Source: Azospirillaceae bacterium
Lineage (GTDB): Bacteria > Pseudomonadota > Alphaproteobacteria > Azospirillales > Azospirillaceae
Assembly: GCA_031291675.1 (NCBI GenBank)
Contig: JARLIO010000036.1
Location: 1 to 64,000 of the forward strand
DNA length: 64,000 nucleotides
Direction of reading: 5' to 3'
Both the position numbers and the translations under genes were made by a program. Under the pieces are notes generated by a model. That model saw only the letters and a program-made list of their open reading frames with translations. It was not told where the DNA came from and ran no database searches. This document shows positions 33,451 to 42,278 of the stretch, in pieces (the stretch's first letter is position 1; every line of letters starts with the position of its first letter).

Positions 33451-34450
33451 CCGCTATGTCGCTCAGAGCAGCGTCACCTTGCCCGGCAACCAGGCGGCAT
33501 CCAACACCTATGTCGTGGCCATCGCCGGCACCGGGGCGATGTCGAGCTTCGATTGGAACGATGAAGACGGCGACAAAAACACCAGCCCGGCCGGCCACGC
33601 GATCACGACGGTCGTCTCCTGGTCCTTGTTCGTGGCCGGTCCCAACACCAACGCCAGCACCCCGACGAAGGGCGAGCCCTACATTTCGCTGGGCACGGCG
33701 ACGGGCGTCTATGAGCTGTTGCAGATGAAGGACCCGACGACCAAGAATACCCTGGTCCAGTTCCTGAAGAGCGCCTCGCCCGACGTCCTGATCGTTACCG
33801 GACACAGCCTGGGCGGCGCGCTGTCGGCGACGCTCGGCTTCTACCTGATCGAGAGCAACGCCCTGCCGTCGGGCACAACGACCTACGTCTATCCGACGGC
33901 GGGTGCTTCGCCGGGGAACGACATCTTTTCCGAGCAGTTCTCGACAGCCTTGCCACAGGCCACGCCGGGCACCGCGTTCTACCAGGTTTGGAATACCGAC
34001 GTCTGGAACACCCACGACGTCGTGCCGCAGGCCTGGAGCACGGGGCCCGCCGATTCAGCGAGCCGGACCCTGAACAATATTGGCGGCATTTACGAGAACG
34101 ACCCGGCGCTGAAAGACATTGGGCAGCTTGTCGCAAGCGCCACGTCATGGTCGAACAACGCCAGCGTGACCTACACGCCGCTGCCGGGCGTGTCTTTTAC
34201 CGCCGCCTTCGCGACCTCGCTCACGATGGATGGCGTTTCCATTTCTTTGGACATACCGCCAAAGCATGATTACGGCTTTCTCTTGCAAGCATACTATCAA
34301 CATGTCGATGCCTATCCGGCGGCGATCTTCCAGATCAACGATCTCCCGGCCATTACGACGCCGCCGGTCAAGGGTGTCACCAGGGAAGGCGCGGGCGAGC
34401 TTCTCAAATACTACGCCAACCTGTTCGGTCTGGCCGTTCTCGTCGGCTAA
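33407..34450 (+). CDS. Class 3 lipase, apparently N-terminally truncated
   Basis: A lipase class 3 (alpha/beta hydrolase) domain with VVAIAGTGAMSSFDWNDED, the nucleophile elbow VTGHSLGGALSATLG and the downstream VWNTHDVVPQAW segment, which supplies the Asp/His region. Members usually have about 60-80 further residues before the first strand. Here the frame merges into the 3' end of the kinase gene, and the only starts are GTGs near 33407 or later ATGs. A deletion joining the two genes would explain the overlap. No signal peptide is visible. About 347 residues remain, and activity is uncertain. Confidence 0.7.
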   Translation: MVAGQQRIAEPCPGNRYVAQSSVTLPGNQAASNTYVVAIAGTGAMSSFDWNDEDGDKNTSPAGHAITTVVSWSLFVAGPNTNASTPTKGEPYISLGTATGVYELLQMKDPTTKNTLVQFLKSASPDVLIVTGHSLGGALSATLGFYLIESNALPSGTTTYVYPTAGASPGNDIFSEQFSTALPQATPGTAFYQVWNTDVWNTHDVVPQAWSTGPADSASRTLNNIGGIYENDPALKDIGQLVASATSWSNNASVTYTPLPGVSFTAAFATSLTMDGVSISLDIPPKHDYGFLLQAYYQHVDAYPAAIFQINDLPAITTPPVKGVTREGAGELLKYYANLFGLAVLVG

Positions 34451-34561
34451 ACTGTGAGTGCCTGATACCAGCCGGCAGAGAATGGTGTGTTTGCGGGCAG
34501 CCGGGGCGCGCTACGATGCGCAACGGCAAGGCCACGTCATGACGGCGTCGCGCGTGCCTTT

Positions 34562-34597
34562 GGCCTCCGGCAAACCCGCTGCGGTTTGCCGGAGGCC
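34562..34597. terminator. 15-bp perfect hairpin between lipase and glycosyltransferase
   Basis: GGCCTCCGGCAAACC (34562-34576) and its exact complement (34583-34597) flank a 6-base loop. It lies 25 bases before the glycosyltransferase start and 112 bases after the lipase stop. With no T-tract it may be a factor-assisted terminator or an RNA hairpin in the leader of the next gene. Confidence 0.55.
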
Positions 34598-34621
34598 TGT
34601 CTGTGGCCGAGGATGAAACGA

Positions 34622-35878
34622 ATGCCGGCATCGGCGAGACCGCCCGATCTGATTCTGCCCGATCTCATCTTACTTGAATTCCTGTTGCGATCGACGGTCG
34701 GGCACACGGTGAACTATCACGCCGCGATCCAACGGGCGGCCCGGCAACGCGGATTGTCGGTGCGGCTGTTCTGTCAGCGGAGCGCCCCGGTCGACACGGT
34801 GGCTGTCCTGGGCGCGGATCCCCTGTTTCAGGTTGATTATCGCGCGCTCGAACGGATCGAGAATACCCGTGTGCGGCTTCACACCTCGAACATGGCGCTG
34901 CTCGACGATTTGCAGAGCCTGGAGCCGCTGTTGTCGCCAAGGACAACAATTTTTGTCCAGCAGATCACCAATTACGAGGCCTTGGGCTTGGCGCAATGGT
35001 ACGCGTTACGTCCCGATGATCGCCGCCCGCGCCTCGTCATATGCCTGCGCGCCTATGTTGAAAGATTGCTCGAAACACCGTTCGGCGTCGCCGTTGCCGC
35101 CTTGATGCAGTTTGGCAGCGCGGTTCGCCTGTGCACCGACACCGCACAGTTGGCCGATCATTTCGCCCGGGAGCTGACCCGCCGACCCGACGTGATTCCG
35201 ATTCCCCATGTATCGCATCCCCTGATGCTGTCCGAGGTGCCGGCCCTTCTGGCCGCGGCGCTGGACCGGATCAGAAACCGCGCGGACGTCATGGTCCTCG
35301 GTCTCTATCTCGGGGTTGTTGGCGCCCATAAGGGATTTCTCCAGCTCCACGATATCATCACGGCGGTTCGTGCGGCCGGATTGCCGGTGCGGTTCATCGT
35401 CCAGGCCCGGCTGGAACCCCATTCCATCGGCGACCCGGTCGCGCTCGAGGCGCAGATCAGAAGATTGCAGGCCGATCCGGGGACGGACCTGCTGCTGATC
35501 GAGGAAGAGCTCGGCGAGGCCGCCTATGGCGCCGTGCTCGACGCCTGCGACATCCTGTTGATGCCCTATATTTCCGCGGCGTACCGCCACAACAGTTCCG
35601 GCATTTTCGCCGAGGCGATTGCCGCCGGAAAAATCGTCATTGTGCCGCGGGATAGCTGGATGGGCAGTGAATTGACGCGGTTCGGTGCGGCCGGGGTGGC
35701 GCTGCCCGACATCACGCCGGTCGATATCGCCCAGGCCGTTGGCGCGATTGTTGCCGATCGCGTCGGGCTGCAACAGCGTGCCCGCGAGGCGGTTCAGGCC
35801 TGGACGGCCTTTCACAATGCCGGGACGCTGGTCGAATATCTGATGGCCGCTGGTGGAGCGCCGTCGTCACCGCTCTGA
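34622..35878 (+). CDS. Glycosyltransferase, GT4-like fold
   Basis: A 418-residue protein whose C-terminal half has the GT-B retaining-transferase pattern: GVVGAHKGFLQLHDII, VRFIVQARL, then DACDILLMPYISAAYRHNSSGIFAEAIAAGKIVIVP, where the Glu of FAEAIA matches the donor-site E of GT4. The N-terminal half (LLEFLLRSTVGHTVNYH) would bind the acceptor. The ATG at 34622 is chosen for the GAGG nine bases upstream. The acceptor is unknown. It stands alone between the lipase and the ethanolamine operon. Confidence 0.8.
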   Translation: MPASARPPDLILPDLILLEFLLRSTVGHTVNYHAAIQRAARQRGLSVRLFCQRSAPVDTVAVLGADPLFQVDYRALERIENTRVRLHTSNMALLDDLQSLEPLLSPRTTIFVQQITNYEALGLAQWYALRPDDRRPRLVICLRAYVERLLETPFGVAVAALMQFGSAVRLCTDTAQLADHFARELTRRPDVIPIPHVSHPLMLSEVPALLAAALDRIRNRADVMVLGLYLGVVGAHKGFLQLHDIITAVRAAGLPVRFIVQARLEPHSIGDPVALEAQIRRLQADPGTDLLLIEEELGEAAYGAVLDACDILLMPYISAAYRHNSSGIFAEAIAAGKIVIVPRDSWMGSELTRFGAAGVALPDITPVDIAQAVGAIVADRVGLQQRAREAVQAWTAFHNAGTLVEYLMAAGGAPSSPL

Positions 35879-36060
35879 TCGAACCGGGACGAGGGGGGTG
35901 CGACGTGGGCAAGGTCGATGGCCCCCTCCTGATCTGCCTAAAAGGCGATCATCAACGGCGCCAGCCCATTTTTTGCGCTGAAATGTCAAGCCAGGTGGTG
36001 CCGGCGCGGGCTACCATGATCCCGAGCTTGACACCAAGAGAACAAGGGGCAGCGACGGAA

Positions 36061-37455
36061 ATGGCCTACAGCGCCACCTTGATGGGGCAACGCCACGTCT
36101 TTGCGGATCTGCGTGCGCTTCTCGCCTGCGCGTCGCCGCGCCGGTCCGGCGATGAACTCGCGGGCCTCGCCGCCACCAGCGATGAGCAGCGCGTCGCAGC
36201 GCGGCTGGCACTCGCGGACCTGCCGTTGACGGTGTTTCTCAACGAAGCACTGGTTCCTTATGAGACCGACGAAGTCACCCGCCTGATCCTCGACAGCCAC
36301 GACCGGCGCGCGTTTGCGCCCGTCGCGCACCTGACCGTTGGCGGCTTGCGCGACTGGCTGCTGTCCTACGCGGCGGACGAAGCCGCCCTGATCGCCCTGG
36401 CCCCCGGCCTGACGCCGGAGATCGTGGCTGCGGTCTCGAAACTGATGCGCAATCAGGATCTCATCACCGTCGCGGCGAAATGCCGGGTGATCACCCGGTT
36501 CCGGACCACCATGGGCCTCGCCGGCCGGCTGGGCAGCCGGCTGCAACCCAACCATCCCACCGATGACCCCACCGGCATTGCCGGCTCGATCCTCGACGGT
36601 CTGCTGTGCGGGGTCGGCGATGCCGTCATCGGCATCAACCCGGCGAGTGACAACCTGGCCTCCTACATCACGCTGGTTGAACTGATTGACGCGCTGCGCT
36701 GCCGGTTCAACATTCCGACGCAATCCTGCGTCCTGGCCCATGTCACCACGGCCCTGGATGCCATGGCCCGGGATGCTCCGGTCGATCTGGTGTTCCAGTC
36801 GATTGCCGGGACCGAAGCTGCCAATGCCTCCTTCGGCATTGGGCTGTCGCTCCTGGATGAGGCGCACCAGGCCGCTCTGGCGCTGAAGCGCGGCACGGTG
36901 GGCGACAACTGCCTGTATTTTGAGACCGGGCAGGGCAGTGCGCTGTCGGCCGACGCCCATCACGGCGTCGACCAGCAGACGGTTGAAGTCCGCGCCTACG
37001 CGGTGGCGCGCCGGTTCCAGCCGTTCCTGGTCAACACCGTCGTCGGCTTCATCGGTCCGGAGTATCTCTACGACGCCAAGCAGATCATCCGGGCCGGGCT
37101 GGAGGATCACCTCTGCGCCAAACTGCTCGGCGTGCCGATGGGTGTGGATGTTTGTTACACCAACCACGCCGAGGCCGACCAGGATGACATGGACAGCCTG
37201 ATGGTTCTGCTGGCCGCCGCCGGGGTTAATTTCATCATGGGCGTGCCCGGCGCTGACGACGTGATGCTCAACTATCAAAGCACGTCGTATCACGACATCC
37301 TGACGCTGCGTCACCTGTTCCAGCGCCAGCCGGCTCCCGAATTCGAACAATGGCTGCGCTGGATGGGCATGCTCGACGAACAAGGTCGCCTGCCGCCGCA
37401 GTCTGGCGACAGCACGGCGGCATTGCGTCTGCTGGCGCCGGCGGGTGCCCCGTGA
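36061..37455 (+). CDS. eutB: Ethanolamine ammonia-lyase, large subunit
   Basis: A 464-residue catalytic subunit of the adenosylcobalamin-dependent lyase that converts ethanolamine to acetaldehyde and ammonia. The N-terminus YSATLMGQRHVFADLRALLACASPRRSGDELAGLAA and the core phrases VGDAVIGINPASD, VFQSIAGTEAANASFGI and YFETGQGSALSADAHHGVDQ are diagnostic. ATG 36061 gives the usual family length; the frame is open much further upstream without homology. It overlaps eutC by 4 bases. No cobalamin riboswitch was recognised in the 182 bases upstream. Confidence 0.95.
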   Translation: MAYSATLMGQRHVFADLRALLACASPRRSGDELAGLAATSDEQRVAARLALADLPLTVFLNEALVPYETDEVTRLILDSHDRRAFAPVAHLTVGGLRDWLLSYAADEAALIALAPGLTPEIVAAVSKLMRNQDLITVAAKCRVITRFRTTMGLAGRLGSRLQPNHPTDDPTGIAGSILDGLLCGVGDAVIGINPASDNLASYITLVELIDALRCRFNIPTQSCVLAHVTTALDAMARDAPVDLVFQSIAGTEAANASFGIGLSLLDEAHQAALALKRGTVGDNCLYFETGQGSALSADAHHGVDQQTVEVRAYAVARRFQPFLVNTVVGFIGPEYLYDAKQIIRAGLEDHLCAKLLGVPMGVDVCYTNHAEADQDDMDSLMVLLAAAGVNFIMGVPGADDVMLNYQSTSYHDILTLRHLFQRQPAPEFEQWLRWMGMLDEQGRLPPQSGDSTAALRLLAPAGAP

Positions 37456-38252
37456 GCGGGGATCGGCCAACCGACCCGAGGCGCGATCCCTGGAGCCGGT
37501 TTCGCGCCGCCACCCCGGCCCGCATTGCGCTCGGGCGGGTCGGCGACGGCCTGCCCACGGCGCCGATGCTGGAATTCCAGGCGGCCCATGCGCGCGCCCG
37601 TGACACCGTCCACGGCACGGTCGACTATGATCGCCTGGCCGAACGGCTTGCGCCCCATGCGGTGCTGCGGGTCCATAGCCAGGCCGCCGACCGCGCGACC
37701 TATCTGCGCCGCCCCGACCTGGGGCGCCGCCTGGACCCACAAAGCGCCGGTGCTCTCGTTCCCGGGGACTGGGACCTCGTCTTCGTGATTGCGGACGGCC
37801 TGTCGGCCCTCGCGGTCAACCACCATGCCGCGGACCTGGTCCTGGCCGCGCTGGCGCGTTTGCCGGGCTGGCGCGTCGGCCCCGTGGTGCTGGCCGAACA
37901 GGCACGGGTGGCACTGGGTGATGAAATCGGCGGCCTGCTGGGCGCGCGGCTCGTCGCGGTGCTGGTCGGGGAGCGTCCCGGCCTGTCGGTCGCGGACTCG
38001 CTGGGCGTCTATCTGACCTGGGGCCCGCGCATCGGATGCAAGGACGCCGAGCGCAACTGCATTTCCAACATTCACGCCGCCGGCCTGGGCATCGAGCCGG
38101 CGGCCGGGAAACTCGTCTGGCTGGCGACGGAAGCTTCGGTCCGCCGCCTGACCGGTGTTGCCTTGAAGGAGGACGCCCCCACTGCCATCGGGCCTCAGGA
38201 GCCACCGGCTGTGATTTCACCTTCGTCCCGCGGACCGCAAGGAGGATCTTGA
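37452..38252 (+). CDS. eutC: Ethanolamine ammonia-lyase, small subunit
   Basis: A 266-residue small subunit that completes the B12-binding heterodimer with EutB. The start is GTG at 37452, inside the eutB stop (GTGA). Family landmarks are RxxTPARIALGRVG...PTAPMLEFQAAHARARDTV, the VFVIADGLSALAVNHHA strand and TWGPRIGCKDAERNCISNIH near the end, which line the cobalamin cleft. The last ~20 residues are a low-complexity tail. The permease gene follows at once. Confidence 0.95.
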   Translation: MSGDRPTDPRRDPWSRFRAATPARIALGRVGDGLPTAPMLEFQAAHARARDTVHGTVDYDRLAERLAPHAVLRVHSQAADRATYLRRPDLGRRLDPQSAGALVPGDWDLVFVIADGLSALAVNHHAADLVLAALARLPGWRVGPVVLAEQARVALGDEIGGLLGARLVAVLVGERPGLSVADSLGVYLTWGPRIGCKDAERNCISNIHAAGLGIEPAAGKLVWLATEASVRRLTGVALKEDAPTAIGPQEPPAVISPSSRGPQGGS

Positions 38253-38255
38253 TTG

Positions 38256-39815
38256 ATGGCGCACGATCATCATGACGACGACAAACGCATCCTGCACAGC
38301 ATGGGTTATGCCCAGGAATTGCTGCGTGGCATGAAAACATTTCAGAACTTCGCGATTTCTTTTTCCATCATCTGCATTTTGTCCGGAGGCATCAATTCGT
38401 TCAGCCAGGGCCTGGGCAGCGTCGGTGGTGCCGCGATCGGCATCGGCTGGCCGGTGGCTCTGGTGTTCTCGTTCCTTGTTGCCCTGTCCATGGCGCAGAT
38501 CGCGTCGGCGTTTCCCACGGCCGGCGGCCTGTATCACTGGGGCTCGATCCTCGGCGGCCGGGCGGTTGGCTGGGTCACGGCGTGGTTCAACCTGGTCGGG
38601 CTGATCACCGTGCTGGCGGCCATCAATGTCGGCACCTATCTGTTTTTCGTCGGCGCGCTGGCCCCCTATCTGGGGATCGATGCCACCGCCCTGACCCCGA
38701 CCGAACCGACGCTGTTCAGCATCGCGGTCCAGACCGTGTGCGTGGCCCTGATCACCGTGTCGCAAGGACTGGTCAATCATCTGGGCATCCGGCTGACGTC
38801 CCGTCTCACCGATTTCTCGGGATATGTGATCCTGCTCGGCTCGCTGGCCTTGACGGTCTCTTTGCTGGCGTTTGCCCCGCACATCGATTTCGCGCGCCTG
38901 GTGACCTTTACCAACTACAGCGGTGACGCCGGCGGCGGCGTGTGGCCCCAGACGGGCAACATGGGCTATCTGTTCCTGCTGGGCCTGCTGCTGCCGGCCT
39001 ATACCATCACCGGCTTCGACGCCTCGGCCCACACCGCCGAGGAAACCATCGATGCCGCCCGGACCGTCCCCAAGGGCATGACCCATTCGGTGCTGTGGTC
39101 CGGGGTGTTTGGCTGGGTCATGCTGGGGGCCATCGTCCTGGCCGCACCGGACCTGGGCGAGGCCGCGGGCAATGGGGCCGGCCAGTTCTTTTTCATCATG
39201 GATCACGTGCTGCCCGGGCCGCTGAAGATCCTGCTCTATGTGGTGATCTTCCTCGGACAATATCTGTGCGGCCTGGCCACGGTGACCTCGGCAAGCCGCA
39301 TGGTGTTCGCCTTTGCCCGCGACGGCGGTCTGCCCTTTTCGTCCTCACTGCGCAAGATCCACCCGATCTATCGCACGCCGGTTTTCGCGCTATGGATGGT
39401 CGTGATTCTGGCCATTCTGTTTACTGTGTATACGCCGGTCTACACGACCATTGCCGCCGTGTGCACGATGTTCCTCTACATCTCCTATCTGCTGCCGGTG
39501 GCGGCGGGACTGATTGCCTATCGCCGGCGTTGGACTCAGATGGGGCCGTTCGACCTGGGCGCCCTGTTCCCGCTGGTGGCCGTGGCGTCGCTGGCCGGGG
39601 GCTGCGTGCTGATCTATATCGGCATCCAGCCGCCGAATGATCAGGCCCTGACCGTGACCCTTGGCGCGCTGGCGATCACGGCCGTGGTGTGGTTCGGGTT
39701 GGAGCGGCGGCGTTTCCAGGGACCGCCGATGGGCACGCTGAGTGCCGAGAAGCTCGCTGAAATCACCGCGCGGGAACAGGCGGTCGGCGAACCCGTGGTG
39801 CAGAGCGCGTCCTGA
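38256..39815 (+). CDS. APC-family permease, probable ethanolamine/amine importer
   Basis: A 519-residue transporter with 12 predicted helices of the amino acid-polyamine-organocation superfamily. The first helix carries NFAISFSIICILSGGINSF, and TITGFDASAHTAEETIDAAR is typical of the amine/GABA-choline group. ATG 38256 has AAGGAGGATC upstream. It lies 3 bases after eutC in the same operon, so it likely imports ethanolamine. Classical EutH and microcompartment genes are absent here. Confidence 0.85.
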   Translation: MAHDHHDDDKRILHSMGYAQELLRGMKTFQNFAISFSIICILSGGINSFSQGLGSVGGAAIGIGWPVALVFSFLVALSMAQIASAFPTAGGLYHWGSILGGRAVGWVTAWFNLVGLITVLAAINVGTYLFFVGALAPYLGIDATALTPTEPTLFSIAVQTVCVALITVSQGLVNHLGIRLTSRLTDFSGYVILLGSLALTVSLLAFAPHIDFARLVTFTNYSGDAGGGVWPQTGNMGYLFLLGLLLPAYTITGFDASAHTAEETIDAARTVPKGMTHSVLWSGVFGWVMLGAIVLAAPDLGEAAGNGAGQFFFIMDHVLPGPLKILLYVVIFLGQYLCGLATVTSASRMVFAFARDGGLPFSSSLRKIHPIYRTPVFALWMVVILAILFTVYTPVYTTIAAVCTMFLYISYLLPVAAGLIAYRRRWTQMGPFDLGALFPLVAVASLAGGCVLIYIGIQPPNDQALTVTLGALAITAVVWFGLERRRFQGPPMGTLSAEKLAEITAREQAVGEPVVQSAS

Positions 39816-39850
39816 GCGGCGACGCCGCATATCGCGATCAGGGCACGGTG

Positions 39851-39883
39851 ATCAGGGCACCGCGGTCGACGCGGTGCCCTGAT
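39851..39883 (+). terminator. Hairpin terminator of the eut operon
   Basis: ATCAGGGCACCGC (39851-39863) pairs perfectly with GCGGTGCCCTGAT (39871-39883) across a 7-base loop, 35 bases after the permease stop. There is no strong T-tract. Confidence 0.65.
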
Positions 39884-39977
39884 GCGTGTTGCAGGGGGCT
39901 TGTCGTTGGTACGGTTGTTGCGTGGCTGTCGATGAACGCGCTGCAATCATGCCATTCTGCATATTTGGGAGGCCCTC

Positions 39978-41051
39978 ATGGCCCACCAGAGCACAAGGAG
40001 TGAGCAGACCCGGCCGGCAACCGGGAACCACCGCATCCTTGCCGCCGCCGCCAGCGGCGTTGCCACCTTCATCGCCGACAATGGCGCCGACCCGGAACGG
40101 GTGTTCGCTGCCAGCGGCATCGATCCGGCGTGCCTCACGGATCCGTTGGCGCCATTGGGGCTCTCTTCTTTCGTCTGCATGATGGAGCAGGCCGCCCGCC
40201 AAAGCGGCAACGACAATTTCGGCCTGTGGTACGGCCACCGATTCCGCCCGGAGATGCAGGGGCAGATGGGGAAAGTGGTGCTGGCGTCGGCCACCGTCGG
40301 CGCGGCACTGGCCAACATGGCCGAAATGTTTCCCTATCATCAGCACGCCACCGAATGCCGGCTGATCCGCGCCGCCGATGGCTTGATGCGGATGGAATAC
40401 CGCATTCTCGATCCCAGCGTGGTCGCCCGTCGCCAGGATGCCGAGCTGACATTGGGCATGGTCCTGAATGTTTGCCGCCACGCCCTTGGCGCACAATGGA
40501 CACCGGAGCGGGTGGAGTTCGAGCATTTACGGCCGGAAGGCTGGCTGGAGCACGAACGGGCGTTCGGGGCGGAGGTCATTTTCGGTTGGCGCACCAATGC
40601 CGTGGTGTTCCGCTCCGCGGGATTGGACCGCCGGATGCCGGGGGCCAATGCGCCCGCGATGGCGGCGGCGCGGCGGCGCATGGTCAGCCTCGGCAGCACC
40701 CGACAGGCGCTCGGCCTGGACGATGTCGTGATGAACGAAGTTCGCGCCCGGCTGCACGAAGGTTACCCCCATATCGAGGTGATTGCGGCGAGCGTCGGCG
40801 TGCCGCGCTGGACCTTGCAACGCCGCCTGGTCGAGGCCGGCCTGACCTTTTCCGAGGCCGTCGAGCGGGTGCGGCGCGACATGGCGACGTTCTATCTGGG
40901 TCAGGCTCATCTGTCGCTGTCGGAAATCGCCCTGTCGCTCGGTTATTCGGAGTTGAGCGCGTTCACCCGGGCCTTTTCGCGATGGCATGGCGTGTCACCC
41001 GCGAAATGGCGCCAGCAAGCGGGCCACGGGGTTCGGGCGACGCTGTGCTGA
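39978..41051 (+). CDS. AraC-family transcriptional regulator (OruR/ArgR-like), probable eut regulator
   Basis: A 357-residue regulator. The N-terminal ~220 residues match the arabinose-binding-like domain of the OruR group (ADPERVFAASGIDP, QSGNDNFGLWYGHRF). The C-terminal double helix-turn-helix has VIAASVGVPRWTLQRRLVEAGLTF and LSLSEIALSLGYSELSAFTRAFSRWHGVSPAKWR. It follows the ethanolamine genes on the same strand but behind a terminator, and is the best local candidate to control them. The effector is inferred from position only. Confidence 0.88.
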   Translation: MAHQSTRSEQTRPATGNHRILAAAASGVATFIADNGADPERVFAASGIDPACLTDPLAPLGLSSFVCMMEQAARQSGNDNFGLWYGHRFRPEMQGQMGKVVLASATVGAALANMAEMFPYHQHATECRLIRAADGLMRMEYRILDPSVVARRQDAELTLGMVLNVCRHALGAQWTPERVEFEHLRPEGWLEHERAFGAEVIFGWRTNAVVFRSAGLDRRMPGANAPAMAAARRRMVSLGSTRQALGLDDVVMNEVRARLHEGYPHIEVIAASVGVPRWTLQRRLVEAGLTFSEAVERVRRDMATFYLGQAHLSLSEIALSLGYSELSAFTRAFSRWHGVSPAKWRQQAGHGVRATLC

Positions 41052-41257
41052 ACCCGGCGCTCATGAGAAACGCGGCCGAGCCCGCCGAAGGCTGTTATTG
41101 TCGTCGCGCGAGACAATGAGCGGCCGGAGTCGCCGGTTCCAACGAATTCTATCGAAACCGCCGTGGTTCTGGCAAAAGGAGCCAGTTTGATGCTTGTCGC
41201 CCGCGGCGGCTGTTGACGATCCCAGGCATCTTGGCCGGGCGGTCGTGGCACTCCCAT

Positions 41258-41313
41258 CTAACCAACCTTGACCAACACACGGGGGGATGGTATTGTTGGT
41301 CAACTTTGGTTAG
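41258..41313 (+). promoter_or_regulatory. Promoter flanked by inverted repeat for the VapBC-like module
   Basis: TTGACC (41268-41273), a 17-base spacer and TATTGT (41291-41296) form a promoter. A 20-base inverted repeat with two mismatches, CTAACCAACCTTGACCAACA (41258) versus its complement at 41294-41313, brackets it. One arm covers the -35 and the other the start of transcription, as expected for an autorepressed toxin-antitoxin operator. Confidence 0.8.
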
Positions 41314-41321
41314 GAATGGAC

Positions 41322-41567
41322 ATGTCGCACCCCATCAATCTGTATGAGGCCAAAACAAATCTGTCGCAGTTGGTCGACCGTGCGGCCGCCGGCGAGGAGA
41401 TTATCATCGCCAAGGCCGGACGTCCGCTGGCACGCTTGGTTCCCTTGGCGGTGCGCACCGAACCGCGCTTTCCCGGTCTGCTGAAGGGAAGGATCGCGAT
41501 CGGTGCGGATTTCGACGCACCGTTACCAGATGAGGTTGCGAAAGCGTTTCAGGGGAAATCGCCGTGA
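41322..41567 (+). CDS. Phd/VapB-type antitoxin
   Basis: An 81-residue antitoxin: INLYEAKTNLSQLVDRAAAGEEIIIAKAGRPLARLVPL is the standard Phd/YefM N-terminal DNA-binding fold, and the C-terminal tail contacts the toxin. ATG 41322 is chosen for the AGGA six bases upstream. It overlaps the PIN-domain toxin gene by 4 bases and is preceded by an operator-bracketed promoter. Confidence 0.9.
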   Translation: MSHPINLYEAKTNLSQLVDRAAAGEEIIIAKAGRPLARLVPLAVRTEPRFPGLLKGRIAIGADFDAPLPDEVAKAFQGKSP

Positions 41568-41953
41568 GATTGCTTCTCGACAGCCATATCCTGTTGTGGT
41601 GGCTGACTGATGATCCGGCCCTGCCGGCTGCGGCGAAAGCGGCCATTGGTGACCCGACCTCGGACGTATTCGTCAGTGCCGCGACGGCCTGGGAGTTGGC
41701 CGTCAAATGTGCGCTCGGTCGTCTCGAATTCCCCATTGGGCAGATGGCGGCAATTCTGGACGAAGCGGGGTTCACGCCCCTTGGGATCGAGGTGGAGCAT
41801 GCCGTGATCGCAGGGGCCTTGCCGCGGCACCACAACGACCCCTTCGACCGAATGCTGATCGCCCAGGCGCAGCATGAAGGCATGACGATCCTCACCGTGG
41901 ATCCGATGATAAGACGCTATGCCGTTGCGGTGCTCGGCGGCTCGAATAACTGA
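41564..41953 (+). CDS. VapC-like PIN-domain ribonuclease toxin
   Basis: A 129-residue PIN-domain protein. The acidic metal-binding residues are Asp in LLLDSHILLWW, Glu in AATAWELAVKCALG, and the Asp pair in HHNDPFDRMLIAQA and TVDPMI. The start is GTG within the antitoxin stop. It should cleave RNA when not bound by the antitoxin. The LLLDTHxLLWW subgroup is typically paired with Phd-like antitoxins, as here. Confidence 0.9.
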   Translation: MRLLLDSHILLWWLTDDPALPAAAKAAIGDPTSDVFVSAATAWELAVKCALGRLEFPIGQMAAILDEAGFTPLGIEVEHAVIAGALPRHHNDPFDRMLIAQAQHEGMTILTVDPMIRRYAVAVLGGSNN

Positions 41954-41981
41954 CCCGCGGGGAACATCGCGAGGGCCTTGT

Positions 41982-42020
41982 ATATCCGGCGAATATCCCG
42001 CACGATATCCGCGAGATATC
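41982..42020 (+). promoter_or_regulatory. Helically phased ATATC repeats upstream of the MazE-like gene
   Basis: ATATC occurs at 41982, 41993, 42005 and 42016, spaced 11, 12 and 11 bases, about one DNA turn each. The last two sit in GATATC-cgcga-GATATC. They end 12 bases before the antitoxin start and are a plausible operator for antitoxin autoregulation. Confidence 0.65.
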
Positions 42021-42032
42021 AGGGAGAGGGCG

Positions 42033-42278
42033 ATGCAAGTGCAACTGGCCCGTTGGGGCAATAGTCTCGGGGTCCGCATTCCGAAGGAGATCGCCGGCCG
42101 CCTTGGGCTCATAGAGGGCGTGCGGGTGGAGATGACGACGGATGATGGCCGGATCGTCATTTCACCCGTGACACCGCGGTATCAACTCGCCGATCTCCTT
42201 CAGGGCATCACGCCCGAGGCCATGCGGGATGCGTTCGATTGGGGTGACGACCTCGGCCGCGAGCGGATCGACGAATGA
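42033..42278 (+). CDS. mazE: AbrB/MazE-family antitoxin
   Basis: An 81-residue swapped-hairpin DNA-binding antitoxin: MQVQLARWGNSLGVRIPKEIAGRLGL...VRVEMTTDDGRIVISPV is the classical MazE/SpoVT-AbrB domain. The C-terminal acidic tail (FDWGDDLGRERIDE) would wrap MazF. ATG 42033 follows GGGAGAGGGCG. It overlaps the toxin gene by 4 bases. Confidence 0.92.
   Translation: MQVQLARWGNSLGVRIPKEIAGRLGLIEGVRVEMTTDDGRIVISPVTPRYQLADLLQGITPEAMRDAFDWGDDLGRERIDE

Noticed and set aside
35905-36060. Extra 52 codons at the start of eutB
   Set aside because: No similarity to EutB and longer than the family; the ATG at 36061 has suitable spacing to a GGGG-rich site.
35879-36060. Possible cobalamin riboswitch before eutB
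   Set aside because: The interval is only 182 bases and no B12-box-like conserved core could be recognised.
35986-37740. Minus-strand frame of 584 codons opposite eutB/eutC
   Set aside because: Shadow coding; eutB and eutC have diagnostic sequence and overlap as expected.
41104-41257. Possible RNA gene in the gap between AraC and VapBC-like genes
   Set aside because: No cloverleaf or conserved tRNA/sRNA features were found; only the toxin-antitoxin operator is evident.
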